A DNA stretch of 64,000 bases from CAWCDJ01 sp963836015 (lineage in GTDB: Bacteria > Acidobacteriota > Terriglobia > Bryobacterales > Bryobacteraceae): assembly GCA_963836015.1 (NCBI GenBank), contig CAWIIF010000015.1, positions 124,001 to 188,000 on the forward strand, given 5' to 3'. The position numbers and the translations under genes were made by a program. Below, piece after piece: positions 26,460-35,700 of this stretch (within the stretch, counting starts at the first letter, position 1; each line of letters begins with the position of its first letter). The notes below the pieces were generated by a model. The model did not search any database. It was not told the origin of the DNA and was given only the letters and a program-made list of their open reading frames with translations.

Positions 26460-27449
26460 TCACTCTCCCTTGAGCGAGCGCTCCATCAGGCGCTGGATTG
26501 CCTCCCGCGGCGAGAGTCCGTAGTGCAGCATCTGAAACATCTGCTCGGCGATCGGCATCTCCACCCCGTGACGCCGCGCCAGGTCCACCGCCGCATTGGT
26601 GGTCTTGATGCCCTCCGCCACCATCTTCATCGACCCCACGATCTCGTCGAGCCTGCGCCCGCGCGCCAGTTCCACCCCCACCGTGCGGTTGCGGCTCAGC
26701 TCCCCGGTGCACGTCAGGACCAGGTCGCCCAATCCAGCTAACCCAGCCAGGGTCAATGGCTTGCCGCCCATAGCCACAGCCAGCCGGGTCATCTCCGCGA
26801 GCCCCCGGGTGATCAGCGCGGCCGTGGCGTTGTGTCCCAGCCCCATCCCGTGGACCACGCCCGACCCGATGGCCACCACGTTCTTGATGGCTCCCCCGAT
26901 CTCCACTCCCACCGGGTCGGCGGATCGGTAGAGCCGGAAGGTCGGACCCGAGAACGCCGCCTGCACCCGGGCCGTCAGGTCTTCATCCTCGGAGGCCACC
27001 ACCAGCGCCGTCGGTTCGAACCGGGCCACCTCGCGGGCGAAAGTCGGGCCGGAAATGACCGCTACCGGGCGGGGTCCCGCCACCTGTCTAATCACTTCCG
27101 ATATTCGTAGTAGTGTGCCGTTCTCCAGGCCCTTGGTCGCGCTGACGAACACCATCCGGTCGGTGAGGCACGGCACCATTCGCTGGTACAGGCCCCGTAC
27201 ATGGTGCGAGGGCATCACGCTGAGCACCACATCGGCGCTCTCCAGCGCGCTCCCCAGATCGCTCGTAACTTCTACGTGTTGTGGGAGTTCCAATCCGGAA
27301 AGGTAGACGTCATTGACTCGCGAGGCGGCCATCCGGTCCGCCAGGTCAGCCTCGAAGGCCCACAGCCGCACCCTCGAGAAGCGCGGCGCCAGTACGATCG
27401 CCAGGGCCGTCCCCCAACTGCCGGCCCCGATCACCGCCAGGCTCTTCAC
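26460..27449 (-). CDS. gpsA: Glycerol-3-phosphate dehydrogenase [NAD(P)+]
   Basis: The 329-aa enzyme reduces dihydroxyacetone phosphate to sn-glycerol 3-phosphate for phospholipid synthesis. It shows the N-terminal Rossmann motif GAGSWGTALA, the SATKGLE and SGPTFAREVA motifs, and the C-terminal catalytic Lys in GGAIKNVVAIG. Length is typical. GTG 27449 overlaps the plsY stop as GTGA, so gpsA and plsY, which supply and acylate glycerol 3-phosphate, are translationally coupled. Confidence 0.95.
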   Translation of the reverse strand: MKSLAVIGAGSWGTALAIVLAPRFSRVRLWAFEADLADRMAASRVNDVYLSGLELPQHVEVTSDLGSALESADVVLSVMPSHHVRGLYQRMVPCLTDRMVFVSATKGLENGTLLRISEVIRQVAGPRPVAVISGPTFAREVARFEPTALVVASEDEDLTARVQAAFSGPTFRLYRSADPVGVEIGGAIKNVVAIGSGVVHGMGLGHNATAALITRGLAEMTRLAVAMGGKPLTLAGLAGLGDLVLTCTGELSRNRTVGVELARGRRLDEIVGSMKMVAEGIKTTNAAVDLARRHGVEMPIAEQMFQMLHYGLSPREAIQRLMERSLKGE

Positions 27450-28054
27450 GATTTCCGGCCCCCGAACGAGAAGACGTTCTCGGTGCCCGCCCGCAATCTC
27501 CGGATATTACTACTATGTCTGTAGATAATAAAGGCGCCGCAGAGGATCGCCGCTGCTTCCACCGGGAACGGGGGCAGCTCGATCAGCCAGACCGCCAGCG
27601 GGAGGACCGCCGCCCCGGTGATCGACCCCATCGAGATGTGCTTCGTCCACGCCACCACCGCCACGAAGACGATCATCACTGCTCCCAGCGCTCCCGGCGC
27701 CAGGCACAGGAACGCCCCGACCACGCTGGCCACCGCCTTACCACCCTGGAACTTCAGGAACACCGGATAAGCATGGCCGAGCATCACCGCCACCGCCGCC
27801 GCGCTCATTGCCCAGGGGCTTTGCTCCGTCAGCCTGCCCGCCAGCCACACTGCAAGATATCCCTTGCCGATGTCCAGCAGCAGGGTCGCGACGCCCGCCG
27901 CCCGCCCGGTGGTCCGCAGCACGTTGGTCGCGCCGATATTGCCGCTGCCCTTGGAGCGGATATCCACCCCGGTCTTCCAGCGCACCAACAGGTATCCGAA
28001 CGGAATGGCGCCTAGCAGGTAGGCAATCGCCACAACAAGAAGCGGCATCATCAC
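27446..28054 (-). CDS. plsY: Acyl-phosphate glycerol-3-phosphate acyltransferase
   Basis: This 202-aa polytopic inner-membrane enzyme transfers an acyl group from acyl phosphate to glycerol 3-phosphate. The three conserved motifs are visible: SGNIGATNV (GSGNIGATN), GHAYPVFLKFQGGKAVAS, and a C-terminal IYRHSSNIRRL. Five hydrophobic segments fit the family. The start could be GTG 28054 or ATG 28051 or 28048; all overlap the thpR stop. Order thpR-plsY-gpsA with overlapping ends indicates one operon. Confidence 0.94.
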   Translation of the reverse strand: MMMPLLVVAIAYLLGAIPFGYLLVRWKTGVDIRSKGSGNIGATNVLRTTGRAAGVATLLLDIGKGYLAVWLAGRLTEQSPWAMSAAAVAVMLGHAYPVFLKFQGGKAVASVVGAFLCLAPGALGAVMIVFVAVVAWTKHISMGSITGAAVLPLAVWLIELPPFPVEAAAILCGAFIIYRHSSNIRRLRAGTENVFSFGGRKS

Positions 28055-28599
28055 TTTGTGAGCGGGAACTCCGCGAGTTTAGTGTACACGGAACCGGTAG
28101 GCCGTAATTGGCTGCGGTACAGGAAAAAACCTGGCGCCGTGAAGCTCCCGAAATCGAGCGCGGCGCGCGCCGCGATCGCCTCGCGCAGCGGCTGCAGGTC
28201 CACTGTTTCTTTGATGCGCGCCAGCGTGAGGTGTGGCGAGTAGGCGCGCTTCTCGCTTTCGACGCCCAGCGCCGCCGTGGCGCGGTCGGTATCCGCCGCC
28301 AGTTCCGCCAGACCCGGTGCTTCGATGCCGCACCAGAAGATCCGCGGCGAGTGCGGATTCGGAAAGAACCCGACCTTATGGATATGCAGGGGAATCCCGG
28401 CGCGGGACGGCACTCCCGCCAGCGCGGCTTTCAACTCGTCCAGCCGCTCTTCCGGCCACTCCCCGATGAACTTCGTGGTGATGTGGAGATTGGCCGGCGG
28501 GCTCCATTGGATGCGCGCGGTCGGGCGGAGTTCCTCCAGCAGCTTCTCCAGGTTGCGTACCACCTCGCCCGGCAGGTCCAGTCCCGTGAACAGTCGCAT
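28051..28599 (-). CDS. thpR: RNA 2',3'-cyclic phosphodiesterase (LigT/2H family)
   Basis: The 182-aa product has the two HxTx motifs of the 2H phosphoesterases: HITT near residue 40 and HLTL near residue 125. The N-terminus MRLFTGLDLP is characteristic. ThpR hydrolyses RNA 2',3'-cyclic phosphate ends. It is transcribed away from the glycosylase gene at 28628; both have -10-like hexamers that overlap in the 28-bp gap. AAAGG lies seven bases before the ATG. Confidence 0.93.
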   Translation of the reverse strand: MRLFTGLDLPGEVVRNLEKLLEELRPTARIQWSPPANLHITTKFIGEWPEERLDELKAALAGVPSRAGIPLHIHKVGFFPNPHSPRIFWCGIEAPGLAELAADTDRATAALGVESEKRAYSPHLTLARIKETVDLQPLREAIAARAALDFGSFTAPGFFLYRSQLRPTGSVYTKLAEFPLTK

Positions 28600-28610
28600 G
28601 GGCGCCTTTC

Positions 28611-28620
28611 ATTGTACAGT
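28611..28620. promoter_or_regulatory. Overlapping divergent -10 elements (thpR / glycosylase)
   Basis: ATTGTACAGT reads TACAGT (28615-28620) on the plus strand and TACAAT (28616-28611) on the minus strand, sharing the central TA. The plus hexamer ends seven bases before GTG 28628; the minus hexamer ends 11 bases before ATG 28599. This looks like a symmetric bidirectional promoter. Confidence 0.45.
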
Positions 28621-28627
28621 GTGAGCA

Positions 28628-29212
28628 GTGCGCTTCGGCCCCGTCCTGAAACGAGCCTTTTACGATCGCCCGCCGATCGAAGTCGCCCGCGGCCTGCTGG
28701 GCAAGGTGCTGGTGCACGGATCCACCGCCGGGAGGATCGTCGAGACCGAAGCCTACCTCGGCGGCGACGACCTGGCCGCGCATTCGGCGCGCGGCGTCAC
28801 CCCCCGCACGCGCGTGATCTTCGGCCCCCCCGGTCACGCCTATGTCTACTTTATCTACGGAATGTACGACTGCCTCAACCTGGTCTGCGAGGCCGAGGGC
28901 CGGCCGGGCTGCGTCCTGATCCGCGCGCTCGAGCCCGTAGCCGGTATCGAGCTGATGCGCCACCGCCGCCCCGCCGCCCGCAAACCAGAGGATATCGCCT
29001 CCGGCCCCGGCAAGCTGACCCTCGCATTGGGCATCACCCGCGCGCACAACGGAGTCGATGTCACGCGCGGCAGCCTGGTGGTCCGCGAGCCGCTCGAAGC
29101 GCGCGCCGTCGAGATCGCAGTCACCCCGCGCATCGGAATTTCCTTATGCGCCGATCTCCCCCTGCGCTTCCTCATCCGCGGCAATCGCTTCGTCTCGGGA
29201 AATCCGAGGTAG
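28628..29212 (+). CDS. DNA-3-methyladenine glycosylase (AAG/MPG family)
   Basis: The 194-aa enzyme excises alkylated purines such as 3-methyladenine. It shows ARGLLGKVL, the catalytic-site IVETEAYLGGDDLAAHSARG (containing the Glu that activates water), GHAYVYFIYGMYDCLNLV, and the C-terminal PRIGIS. The length matches bacterial AAG enzymes (about 190-200 aa). It starts at GTG with no ribosome site and a TACAGT hexamer seven bases upstream, so it may be leaderless. Confidence 0.94.
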   Translation: MRFGPVLKRAFYDRPPIEVARGLLGKVLVHGSTAGRIVETEAYLGGDDLAAHSARGVTPRTRVIFGPPGHAYVYFIYGMYDCLNLVCEAEGRPGCVLIRALEPVAGIELMRHRRPAARKPEDIASGPGKLTLALGITRAHNGVDVTRGSLVVREPLEARAVEIAVTPRIGISLCADLPLRFLIRGNRFVSGNPR

Positions 29213-29398
29213 ATCTGTCTCTCCGCGCGCAAAAATTCCCGCCGTCGCATTAAATTTCGATAACACGCTGCCGCCGCGTGAAACCCGGACAGTAACTCTT
29301 CGTCTACAATGTTGTTCCGCGTCTGTGCGGCGGCAATCTCGGCGAGCATTGCGGCCGCAGAGCAGAAGCATGCTCGCCACCTGTAATGGGGGAACTGC

Positions 29399-30208
29399 AT
29401 GGCACAGACGGGAGCCAAACAACCGCAAGCGAGAGTCAGCGGGCAGACCATCATCGACGAGTTGATCCGCAATATGGAGCTGGGCCGGCTGGAGATGGGA
29501 TACAGCATTCTGCTGCCGTGCATCTTTAGCGTCTATCTCCATCCGGACGACTATCAGCGCCTCGCCGGAGTGCAGGACCTGGTTCGGGAAGACGCCCGCC
29601 GCGCCCTCAACGCGCGCATGGCCGAGTGGAACGGCGCGAAGCCTTCGCTCTTCCGCCGCAACGGGCCGCGCAAACAGTATCGCATCGCACAGAGGGATTG
29701 GTGGATCGAGTTCTTCGCCGACACCGAAAGCTCCGTGCCGCCCGCCGATGTCGAGATCCACTCCGAATTGAACGAAATGCCGCAGCCCGGCTATCGCGGC
29801 GTCAAAACCACACTCATTGGCCGCGAGCCTTCCGTGACGTCGGCCCGAGTCGCGCGCGACCGCCAGAGCACCCGCCTACAGCCCCCGCGCGTCTTCGGCG
29901 AAATCCGCTATCAGGACGACTCCGGGCCGCAGACCTTCTTCATTACCCAGAACGAGATCTGCATCGGGCGCGGCGGCGAAGACCTCTGGGTGGACCTCCC
30001 TCTCTACTCGAGCGACGAAGTCTCGCGCGAGCATCTGCGCCTGCGCCGCGACCCCTCGAGCGGCGCCTTCGCCATCGTGGACAACAGTCGCAACGGCACC
30101 TGGCTCAACGGCAAGCGCCTCGAGCGCGGGGTGGAGCGTCCGCTGCCCGATCAGGCCGAGATCCGCGTCGCCGAGGCCCTCAAGCTGTCCTTCGAGGTCC
30201 GGAGATAA
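29399..30208 (+). CDS. FhaA-like protein: DUF3662 domain plus FHA domain
   Basis: The 269-aa protein has an N-terminal region like the FhaA DUF3662 domain (about 15-125), including LLPCIFSVYLHPDDYQRL. A C-terminal FHA domain (about 180-265) follows, with the phosphothreonine-binding signatures IGRGGED, SREHLRL and NSRNGTWLNGKRL. In actinobacteria FhaA binds phosphorylated partners of the wall-synthesis kinase. It heads an operon with a PP2C phosphatase, a kinase and a SEDS-PBP protein. The 186-nt gap before it (29213-29398) holds a GGGGGA ribosome site and possibly CTACAAT as -10; I see no other feature there. Confidence 0.83.
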   Translation: MAQTGAKQPQARVSGQTIIDELIRNMELGRLEMGYSILLPCIFSVYLHPDDYQRLAGVQDLVREDARRALNARMAEWNGAKPSLFRRNGPRKQYRIAQRDWWIEFFADTESSVPPADVEIHSELNEMPQPGYRGVKTTLIGREPSVTSARVARDRQSTRLQPPRVFGEIRYQDDSGPQTFFITQNEICIGRGGEDLWVDLPLYSSDEVSREHLRLRRDPSSGAFAIVDNSRNGTWLNGKRLERGVERPLPDQAEIRVAEALKLSFEVRR

Positions 30209-30212
30209 CGTC

Positions 30213-30320
30213 GTGACGCTCGATCAACTGTACCGGCTGCATACGCCGTTCGTGATCGTCTTCCTGGCGTTCGTGGTCGTGTTTGTCGCCGCCTCGTTCC
30301 GTACGGAGCGCCGCAAATGA
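30213..30320 (+). CDS. 35-aa single-pass membrane peptide in the wall-signalling operon
   Basis: A GTG-initiated frame encodes 35 residues: a short polar N-terminus (MTLDQLYRLHT), one hydrophobic helix (about 12-28, PFVIVFLAFVVVFVAAS) and a basic tail (RTERRK). GGAG lies eight bases upstream, just inside the end of the FHA gene. The stop TGA overlaps the ATG of the PP2C gene as ATGA. The tight spacing, ribosome site and membrane-helix composition support a real gene. By the positive-inside rule the C-terminus faces the cytoplasm. Function unknown; it could modulate the kinase or the SEDS protein. Confidence 0.65.
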   Translation: MTLDQLYRLHTPFVIVFLAFVVVFVAASFRTERRK

Positions 30321-31180
30321 ACTGCGGCGCCGCCACCGATACAGGCCTGGTCCGCGAGTGCAATGAGGACCGCTACTGGGTCGACCCCGAGCGCGGCGTC
30401 TTCCTGGTGGTGGATGGATTGGGCGGCCAGGCGGCCGGCGAGCTCGCGGCCCAGACCGCCGTGGAGGCGATCCGCGAATGCACGCTCGATGGCGAGGAGG
30501 GCGTCCGGCAGGCCATCGCCGGCGCCAACAACCGCATCTACGAGCTGGCCGCCGGGCGTCCCGAACTGCGCGGAATGGCGTGCGTCCTCACACTCGCGGT
30601 GGTAAAGGACGGCGACGTACTGATCGGCCATGTTGGCGATTCGCGCCTCTACCTTATCTGGAAGGGCGCCATCCGCAAGCTCACGCGCGACCACTCGCCC
30701 GTGGGCGAAGGCGAAGACTCCGGCGAGCTCAGCGAGACGGAGGCCATGATGCATCCGCGGCGCCACGAAGTGTTTCGCGACGTGGGCTCGCGGCCCCGCC
30801 AGCCTGGCGATTCCGACTTCATCGATATCCGCCGCTGCCGCTTCCGCCCGGATGCCGCGCTCCTGCTCTGCAGCGACGGCCTGACCGATCAGCTCACTGC
30901 CGGCGAGCTGCGCGAAATCGTGGAACGCTACGAGGGCGACCCCTCGCGCGTCGCTTCCGATCTGGTGGACGCCGCCAACGATGCCGGCGGGCGAGACAAC
31001 ATCACCGCGCTGTTCATTGCGGGCAGCGAGTTCCGCGGCCGCGGCGGCGCCACCCGCCCGCGCCGCGCCACCACCCGCTTACGCCGCCCGGCGCGCCTGT
31101 TCACCGGCCGCGCGGCATTTCTGGCGTACGGAATTCTGATCGGCATGCTGCTCTGGGCGGCGATGAGAATGAGGGGATGA
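30317..31180 (+). CDS. PP2C-family Ser/Thr protein phosphatase (PstP-like)
   Basis: The 287-aa protein has the PP2C metal-binding motifs: ECNEDRYWV near the N-terminus, LVVDGLGG, IGHVGDSRLYL, LLLCSDGLTD and a terminal GGRDNITALFI. A basic linker (about 238-260) leads to one C-terminal membrane helix (AFLAYGILIGMLLWAAM), so the catalytic domain faces the cytoplasm. It is expected to reverse phosphorylation by the kinase encoded next, 1 nt downstream. The phosphatase-kinase pairing with FHA proteins and a RodA/PBP module mirrors the actinobacterial pstP-pkn locus. Confidence 0.92.
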   Translation: MNCGAATDTGLVRECNEDRYWVDPERGVFLVVDGLGGQAAGELAAQTAVEAIRECTLDGEEGVRQAIAGANNRIYELAAGRPELRGMACVLTLAVVKDGDVLIGHVGDSRLYLIWKGAIRKLTRDHSPVGEGEDSGELSETEAMMHPRRHEVFRDVGSRPRQPGDSDFIDIRRCRFRPDAALLLCSDGLTDQLTAGELREIVERYEGDPSRVASDLVDAANDAGGRDNITALFIAGSEFRGRGGATRPRRATTRLRRPARLFTGRAAFLAYGILIGMLLWAAMRMRG

Positions 31181-31181
31181 T

Positions 31182-32762
31182 ATGACCGCGCCTACGCGAA
31201 TCGGGCGTTACGAAATTGTCCGCCGGCTCGGCAGGAGCATGACGGACGTGTACCTGGCGATCGATACGGTGGAGAATCGCAAGGCCGCCCTGAAGCTCAT
31301 CCAGTGCGGTGGCGATGCGGTAAACCAGCTGGTGCTCGAAGCCGAGCGCCGCGGCGCCGCCCTGCAAAAAGAGCTCCAGGCGCTCGACCCGCGCATGGTC
31401 GAGATCTACGAATACGGCGACCAGGATGGCTACTTCTTCGTCGCCATGCAGTTCGTGGAAGGCCGCAACCTGGCCGAGGTGCTGCACAACGAGACCGCCA
31501 TCGACCCCATCCGCGCCGCCGCCATCGCGCTCGAAGTGTGCGAGCAGCTGGCCAAGTTTCATTCCTGCGAGACGGCCGTGGTGCACGGCGATATCAAGCC
31601 GTCGAACATCCACCTCGGCCCCAACGACACCGTCCGGCTCCTCGATTTCGGAATCGCCAAAACCCTGCGCGCCAACGGCGACGCCACCGTGCACCACTTC
31701 GGCAGCCCCGGCTACTGCTCGCCCGAGCGCCTCAGCCGCTCACAGGTCGACCAGCAGTCTGACCTGTGGGCCATGGGCGCCACGCTCTACGAAATGCTGG
31801 TGGGCTCGCCCCCCTACCAGGCGGAGGACACCGGCCAGCTCGAGCGGCTGATCCTCTCCCTCCAGCCGCCACGCGCCCTGCCGGCCTCCGTGCCGCGCGG
31901 CTTGCGCGCTATCTGCGCCAAGGCCATGGCGCCCGATCCGCGCAAGCGATACCGCACGGCCCGCGCCTTTCAGGGCGACCTGCAGGCGTTTCTCGAACAT
32001 CGCCAGACCGTGGCCGAGGCCGAACAGCGCGTGGCGTGGGGCGCCAACGCCACCATCGAAGCGGCCCGCGCGTGCCTGCGCAGGGCCACCGCCACCATGC
32101 GGCGCGCCAAGCGCAGGCTGCGTGTGGCCGGCGCCGTGGCGTGGTTCGCCGCCGGGATGGGGCTGTGGATCGGCGGCAGCCTCGGCTGGCAGGTGTGGCA
32201 TACCAGCGCCGCTCCCAAGCCCGAGCCGGTGAAGCCCGCGCCCCCGGTCCTGCTGACGCCCGCGCTCTACACGGCCGAGGCCGACCGCGTCTTCGATGCC
32301 TACGCCGCCAGCGTCAATGCGTCGCTCGATGCCTTCGACTGGCAGAAGGCCGAGGTCTGCCTGCTGCGCGCCGTCGACCTCGGCGACACCGGCGATCGCA
32401 CTCTCGAACGCCTCGCGCTCAGCCGCGGCTACTCCACCCTCGAGCGCCTGAGCAGCCTGCAGTATTCCGAAGGCGCGATGACGCAGCTGCGCCTCTACGT
32501 CCGCGACCAGTTCCTGGATGCCGCCCGCCGCATGCCGCGCGACCCGGCCCCGCACCTGGCCCTGGCGCGCCTGTATACTTATTCGCTGCCCGATACTGGC
32601 AAGGCCCTCGCCGAATTTGCCGAGGCTTCGCAGTTGGGCGCTACGCTCGGTCCGCGCGAAATCCGCCAGCGCGAAGACGCCCAGCACCTGCAGGCGCTCA
32701 AGGCCGCCGCCGCGCGGCCCCCGGCTAAGAAACCTGTGCGGAGGATGCGCCGATGGCGGTAA
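31182..32762 (+). CDS. Transmembrane Ser/Thr protein kinase lacking PASTA repeats
   Basis: The 526-aa product has an N-terminal kinase domain (about 8-270). It contains the ATP lysine K38, a catalytic HGD (135-137) in HGDIKPSN, and DFG (155-157). The glycine-rich loop is degenerate: GRSMTD replaces the usual GxGxxG, and the HGD makes it a non-RD kinase. A basic juxtamembrane stretch and one membrane helix (about 308-332) follow. The outer part is helical and repeat-like, not PASTA. It probably phosphorylates operon partners for FHA recognition. Its end overlaps the SEDS-PBP gene by 10 bp. Confidence 0.88.
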   Translation: MTAPTRIGRYEIVRRLGRSMTDVYLAIDTVENRKAALKLIQCGGDAVNQLVLEAERRGAALQKELQALDPRMVEIYEYGDQDGYFFVAMQFVEGRNLAEVLHNETAIDPIRAAAIALEVCEQLAKFHSCETAVVHGDIKPSNIHLGPNDTVRLLDFGIAKTLRANGDATVHHFGSPGYCSPERLSRSQVDQQSDLWAMGATLYEMLVGSPPYQAEDTGQLERLILSLQPPRALPASVPRGLRAICAKAMAPDPRKRYRTARAFQGDLQAFLEHRQTVAEAEQRVAWGANATIEAARACLRRATATMRRAKRRLRVAGAVAWFAAGMGLWIGGSLGWQVWHTSAAPKPEPVKPAPPVLLTPALYTAEADRVFDAYAASVNASLDAFDWQKAEVCLLRAVDLGDTGDRTLERLALSRGYSTLERLSSLQYSEGAMTQLRLYVRDQFLDAARRMPRDPAPHLALARLYTYSLPDTGKALAEFAEASQLGATLGPREIRQREDAQHLQALKAAAARPPAKKPVRRMRRWR

Positions 32763-35700
32763 CCCGCAGTTGGACCGCCGCCGGAGCGCAGCCCGCCGTC
32801 CTTTCGGTCGGAAAGACGCCGCGACCGCGCGCCGGCATCGTATGGCTTGCCGGCGCATCGCTCCTGGTGGCCGCCGCCCTGCTGATGGTGTACGCCGCTA
32901 AGTCCCAGGCCTTCGCCGGCTCCACAGCGGTGGTCAATCTCAACGCCGTCTCATCGCCCGGCGCGCTTCTGCCGCTGCTCGAAGCCTTTCCCGCCGGCGA
33001 AGAGCGTGAGCGCGTGGCGCAGGCCATCTTCGACACCGTCGAGAGGGCGCGCCCGCTCCGCAACATCGGGGCGCTCGCGCCGCTCCGCCGTACCGAACAT
33101 CTGCCGCTCACCAGGCTCAAGCCGCTCATGACCGTTCGTACGCCGCGCGAGTTTCAGGCGCAGTTTCTGGGCTCGGCCGCGCTCTACTTCGGCGGATTCT
33201 ACCTGGTGGCGCTCGTGTGGGCGTTCACCGGGTTCCGCGGCGACCGCAAGATTCTGCCGGCCCTGCACCTGCTCTCCGGCATCGGCCTGTGCCTGATGGT
33301 CAGCCTGCGCGACCCCTTGCGCGATACCCTCGAGTTCCACAAGTTCGCGCTCGGCGTCTTCCTCGGCTGCCTGCTGCTGGCCCTGCCGGCGCTGCGCTTC
33401 TTCGATTACCGCAGGCTCTCGGATTGGTGTTATACCCCGCTGTTCGCCGCCATGGGACTGTTCGGCCTGCTAGTGGCGTTCGGCCGCGGCCCGGCCGGCA
33501 ACGACGCCAAGGTAAACCTCGGGCCGTTTCAACCGGTCGAGCTGATCAAGATTCTGCTGGTCCTCTTCCTGGCCGGCTACTTCACCCGCAACTGGGACCG
33601 TCTGCGCGACCTGCGCGAGCGCCGGCTCTTTCCCCGCCTGTTCCGCCGCCTCGGTCTGGCGCGCGCCGAGCATGTCTTCCCCGTGCTGTTGGCCGTGGCC
33701 GCTGCGGTCGTCCTGTTCTTCGTGCTCAAGGATCTCGGCCCGGCGCTCGTCACGTTTTTCGTGTTCCTCACGATGTTCGGCGCCGCCCGCGGACGGCCCG
33801 GCCTGGTGGCCGCGGGCCTCGTCCTGATGGTCGCATCGGTGGCCGTCGGGTACCGCCTGGGACAGCCGCACACCGTTGTCGAGCGCATCCACATGTGGCT
33901 CTCGCCGTGGGATAACGACGTCCGCGGAGGCGACCAGTTGGCGCACGCGCTCTGGGGCTTCTCCACCGGCGGCCCGGTCGGCTCCGGCCCCGGCTGGGGC
34001 GACCCCGCCATGATCCCGGCCGGCAATACCGATCTCGTGCTCCCCGCCATCGGCGAAGAGTGGGGCTTCCTGGGTGTGGCCGGAGTCTTCCTCCTGGTCG
34101 GCTTCCTGGTGGCGCGCTCGCTGCGCGCGGCCTTGCGCGCCGGCACGCACTACGGCTTCTTCCTCGGGCTCGGCCTGGCCAGCCTCATCGCCTTCGAGAT
34201 GCTGCTGATCAGCTCCGGCGTGCTCGGCCTGCTGCCGCTTTCGGGAGTCGTGTCCCCGTTTCTCAGCTCGGGCAACACCGCCATGCTCGCCAACTTCCTG
34301 GTCTTCGCGCTGCTGCTCTCCATCTCCGCCGACGATCGCGGCGAAATCGAAAGGCTGCCGCACAGCATCCGCCCGTTGAAGTTCGTGCTGGCGGGGGCCG
34401 CACTGGTGCTGGCCGGCACGGCCGCGCGCTACCAGGTGGTGCAGGATCGCGACTACCTGGCGCGCGACGCCCACTCCTTCGAAGCCGACGGCGTCAAGCG
34501 CCCGCAGCACAATCCGCGGCTTAACTCCATCGCCGCCGAAATCCCGCGCGGCGCCATCTACGACCGCAACGGCATCCCGCTGGCCACCAGCAGTTGGGCG
34601 GAGCTCGAGCGCCACCGCAAGGATTACGAGGCGCTCGGCATCTCCATCGACCAGGCCTGCTCGCGCTTCGATAACCGGCACTACCCCTTCGGCGCGGCCA
34701 CCGCCCTGGTGTTAGGCGATCTGCGTACCGGCGAGAACTTCCACGCCTCGAATTCGTCGCTGGTGGAACACGATTCCAACCGCAAGCTGCAGGGCTACGA
34801 GTACAGCGAGCTGGCCGGACTGGTGCGCTACCGCCACCAGCCCGGCAACCCCGAGATCGCCCGCGTGCTGGCCCGCGACCGCAATATCCGCACCACGCTC
34901 GATATCCGCCTGCAACTGCACGCGCAACAGATCCTCGATCGCCGCCTGCGTAATCAGAAGGGCGCCGTGGTTGTCATGGACGCCGCCACCGGCGATGTCC
35001 TCGCGATGGCCAGCGCGCCCGCGCCCGATCCTCCCGGCGCGCGCACCGCCGCCCCGCTGCCCGACGAACTGCTCGACCGCGCGCGCTACGGCCAGTATCC
35101 GCCCGGCTCCACGTTCAAGCTCGTGACGGCCATCGCCGCGCTGCGCCAGGACCCCGAGCTGCGCCACCGCACCTTCCTCTGCCGCAGGCTGGCCGATGGC
35201 CGCGCCGGCAACTGGATCCCCGGATGGAACCGCCCCATCAAAGACGATATCGGCGACCATGCCCACGGCACTCTCGATATGGAGCGCGCCATCACCGTCA
35301 GTTGCAACGCCTACTTCGCGCAGTTGGGTGTGAATGACGTAGGGGCGCAGGCGCTGGCCGAGACCGCCGCGCGCATGGGCATCTCCACCGGCGATCCCGG
35401 CGAGCTCCGCAAGATGCTGCCCTTCGCCGCCTACGGCCAGGGGCCGGTGCTCATCTCGCCATTCAAGATGGCGCGCGTGGCGGCGACCATCGCCAATGGC
35501 GGCCTGATGCCCGAGGGCCGCTGGCAGACCGACAGCAGCAATACCCGCACTGATCCGGCGGTGCGCCTGGTGCCCGAATCGCAGGCGGAGTTTCTGGCCG
35601 GAGCCATGCGCCGCGTCGTGACCGAAGGCACGGGCCGGCGCGCTATGGCCGGCTCAGAGGTCAGCTTCGCGGGCAAGACGGGGACGGCCCAGATGGATGT

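Noticed and set aside
29213..29398. Possible tRNA or small RNA in the gap before the FHA gene
   Set aside because: No cloverleaf, no convincing hairpin plus T-tract; only a ribosome site and a weak -10-like CTACAAT are seen.
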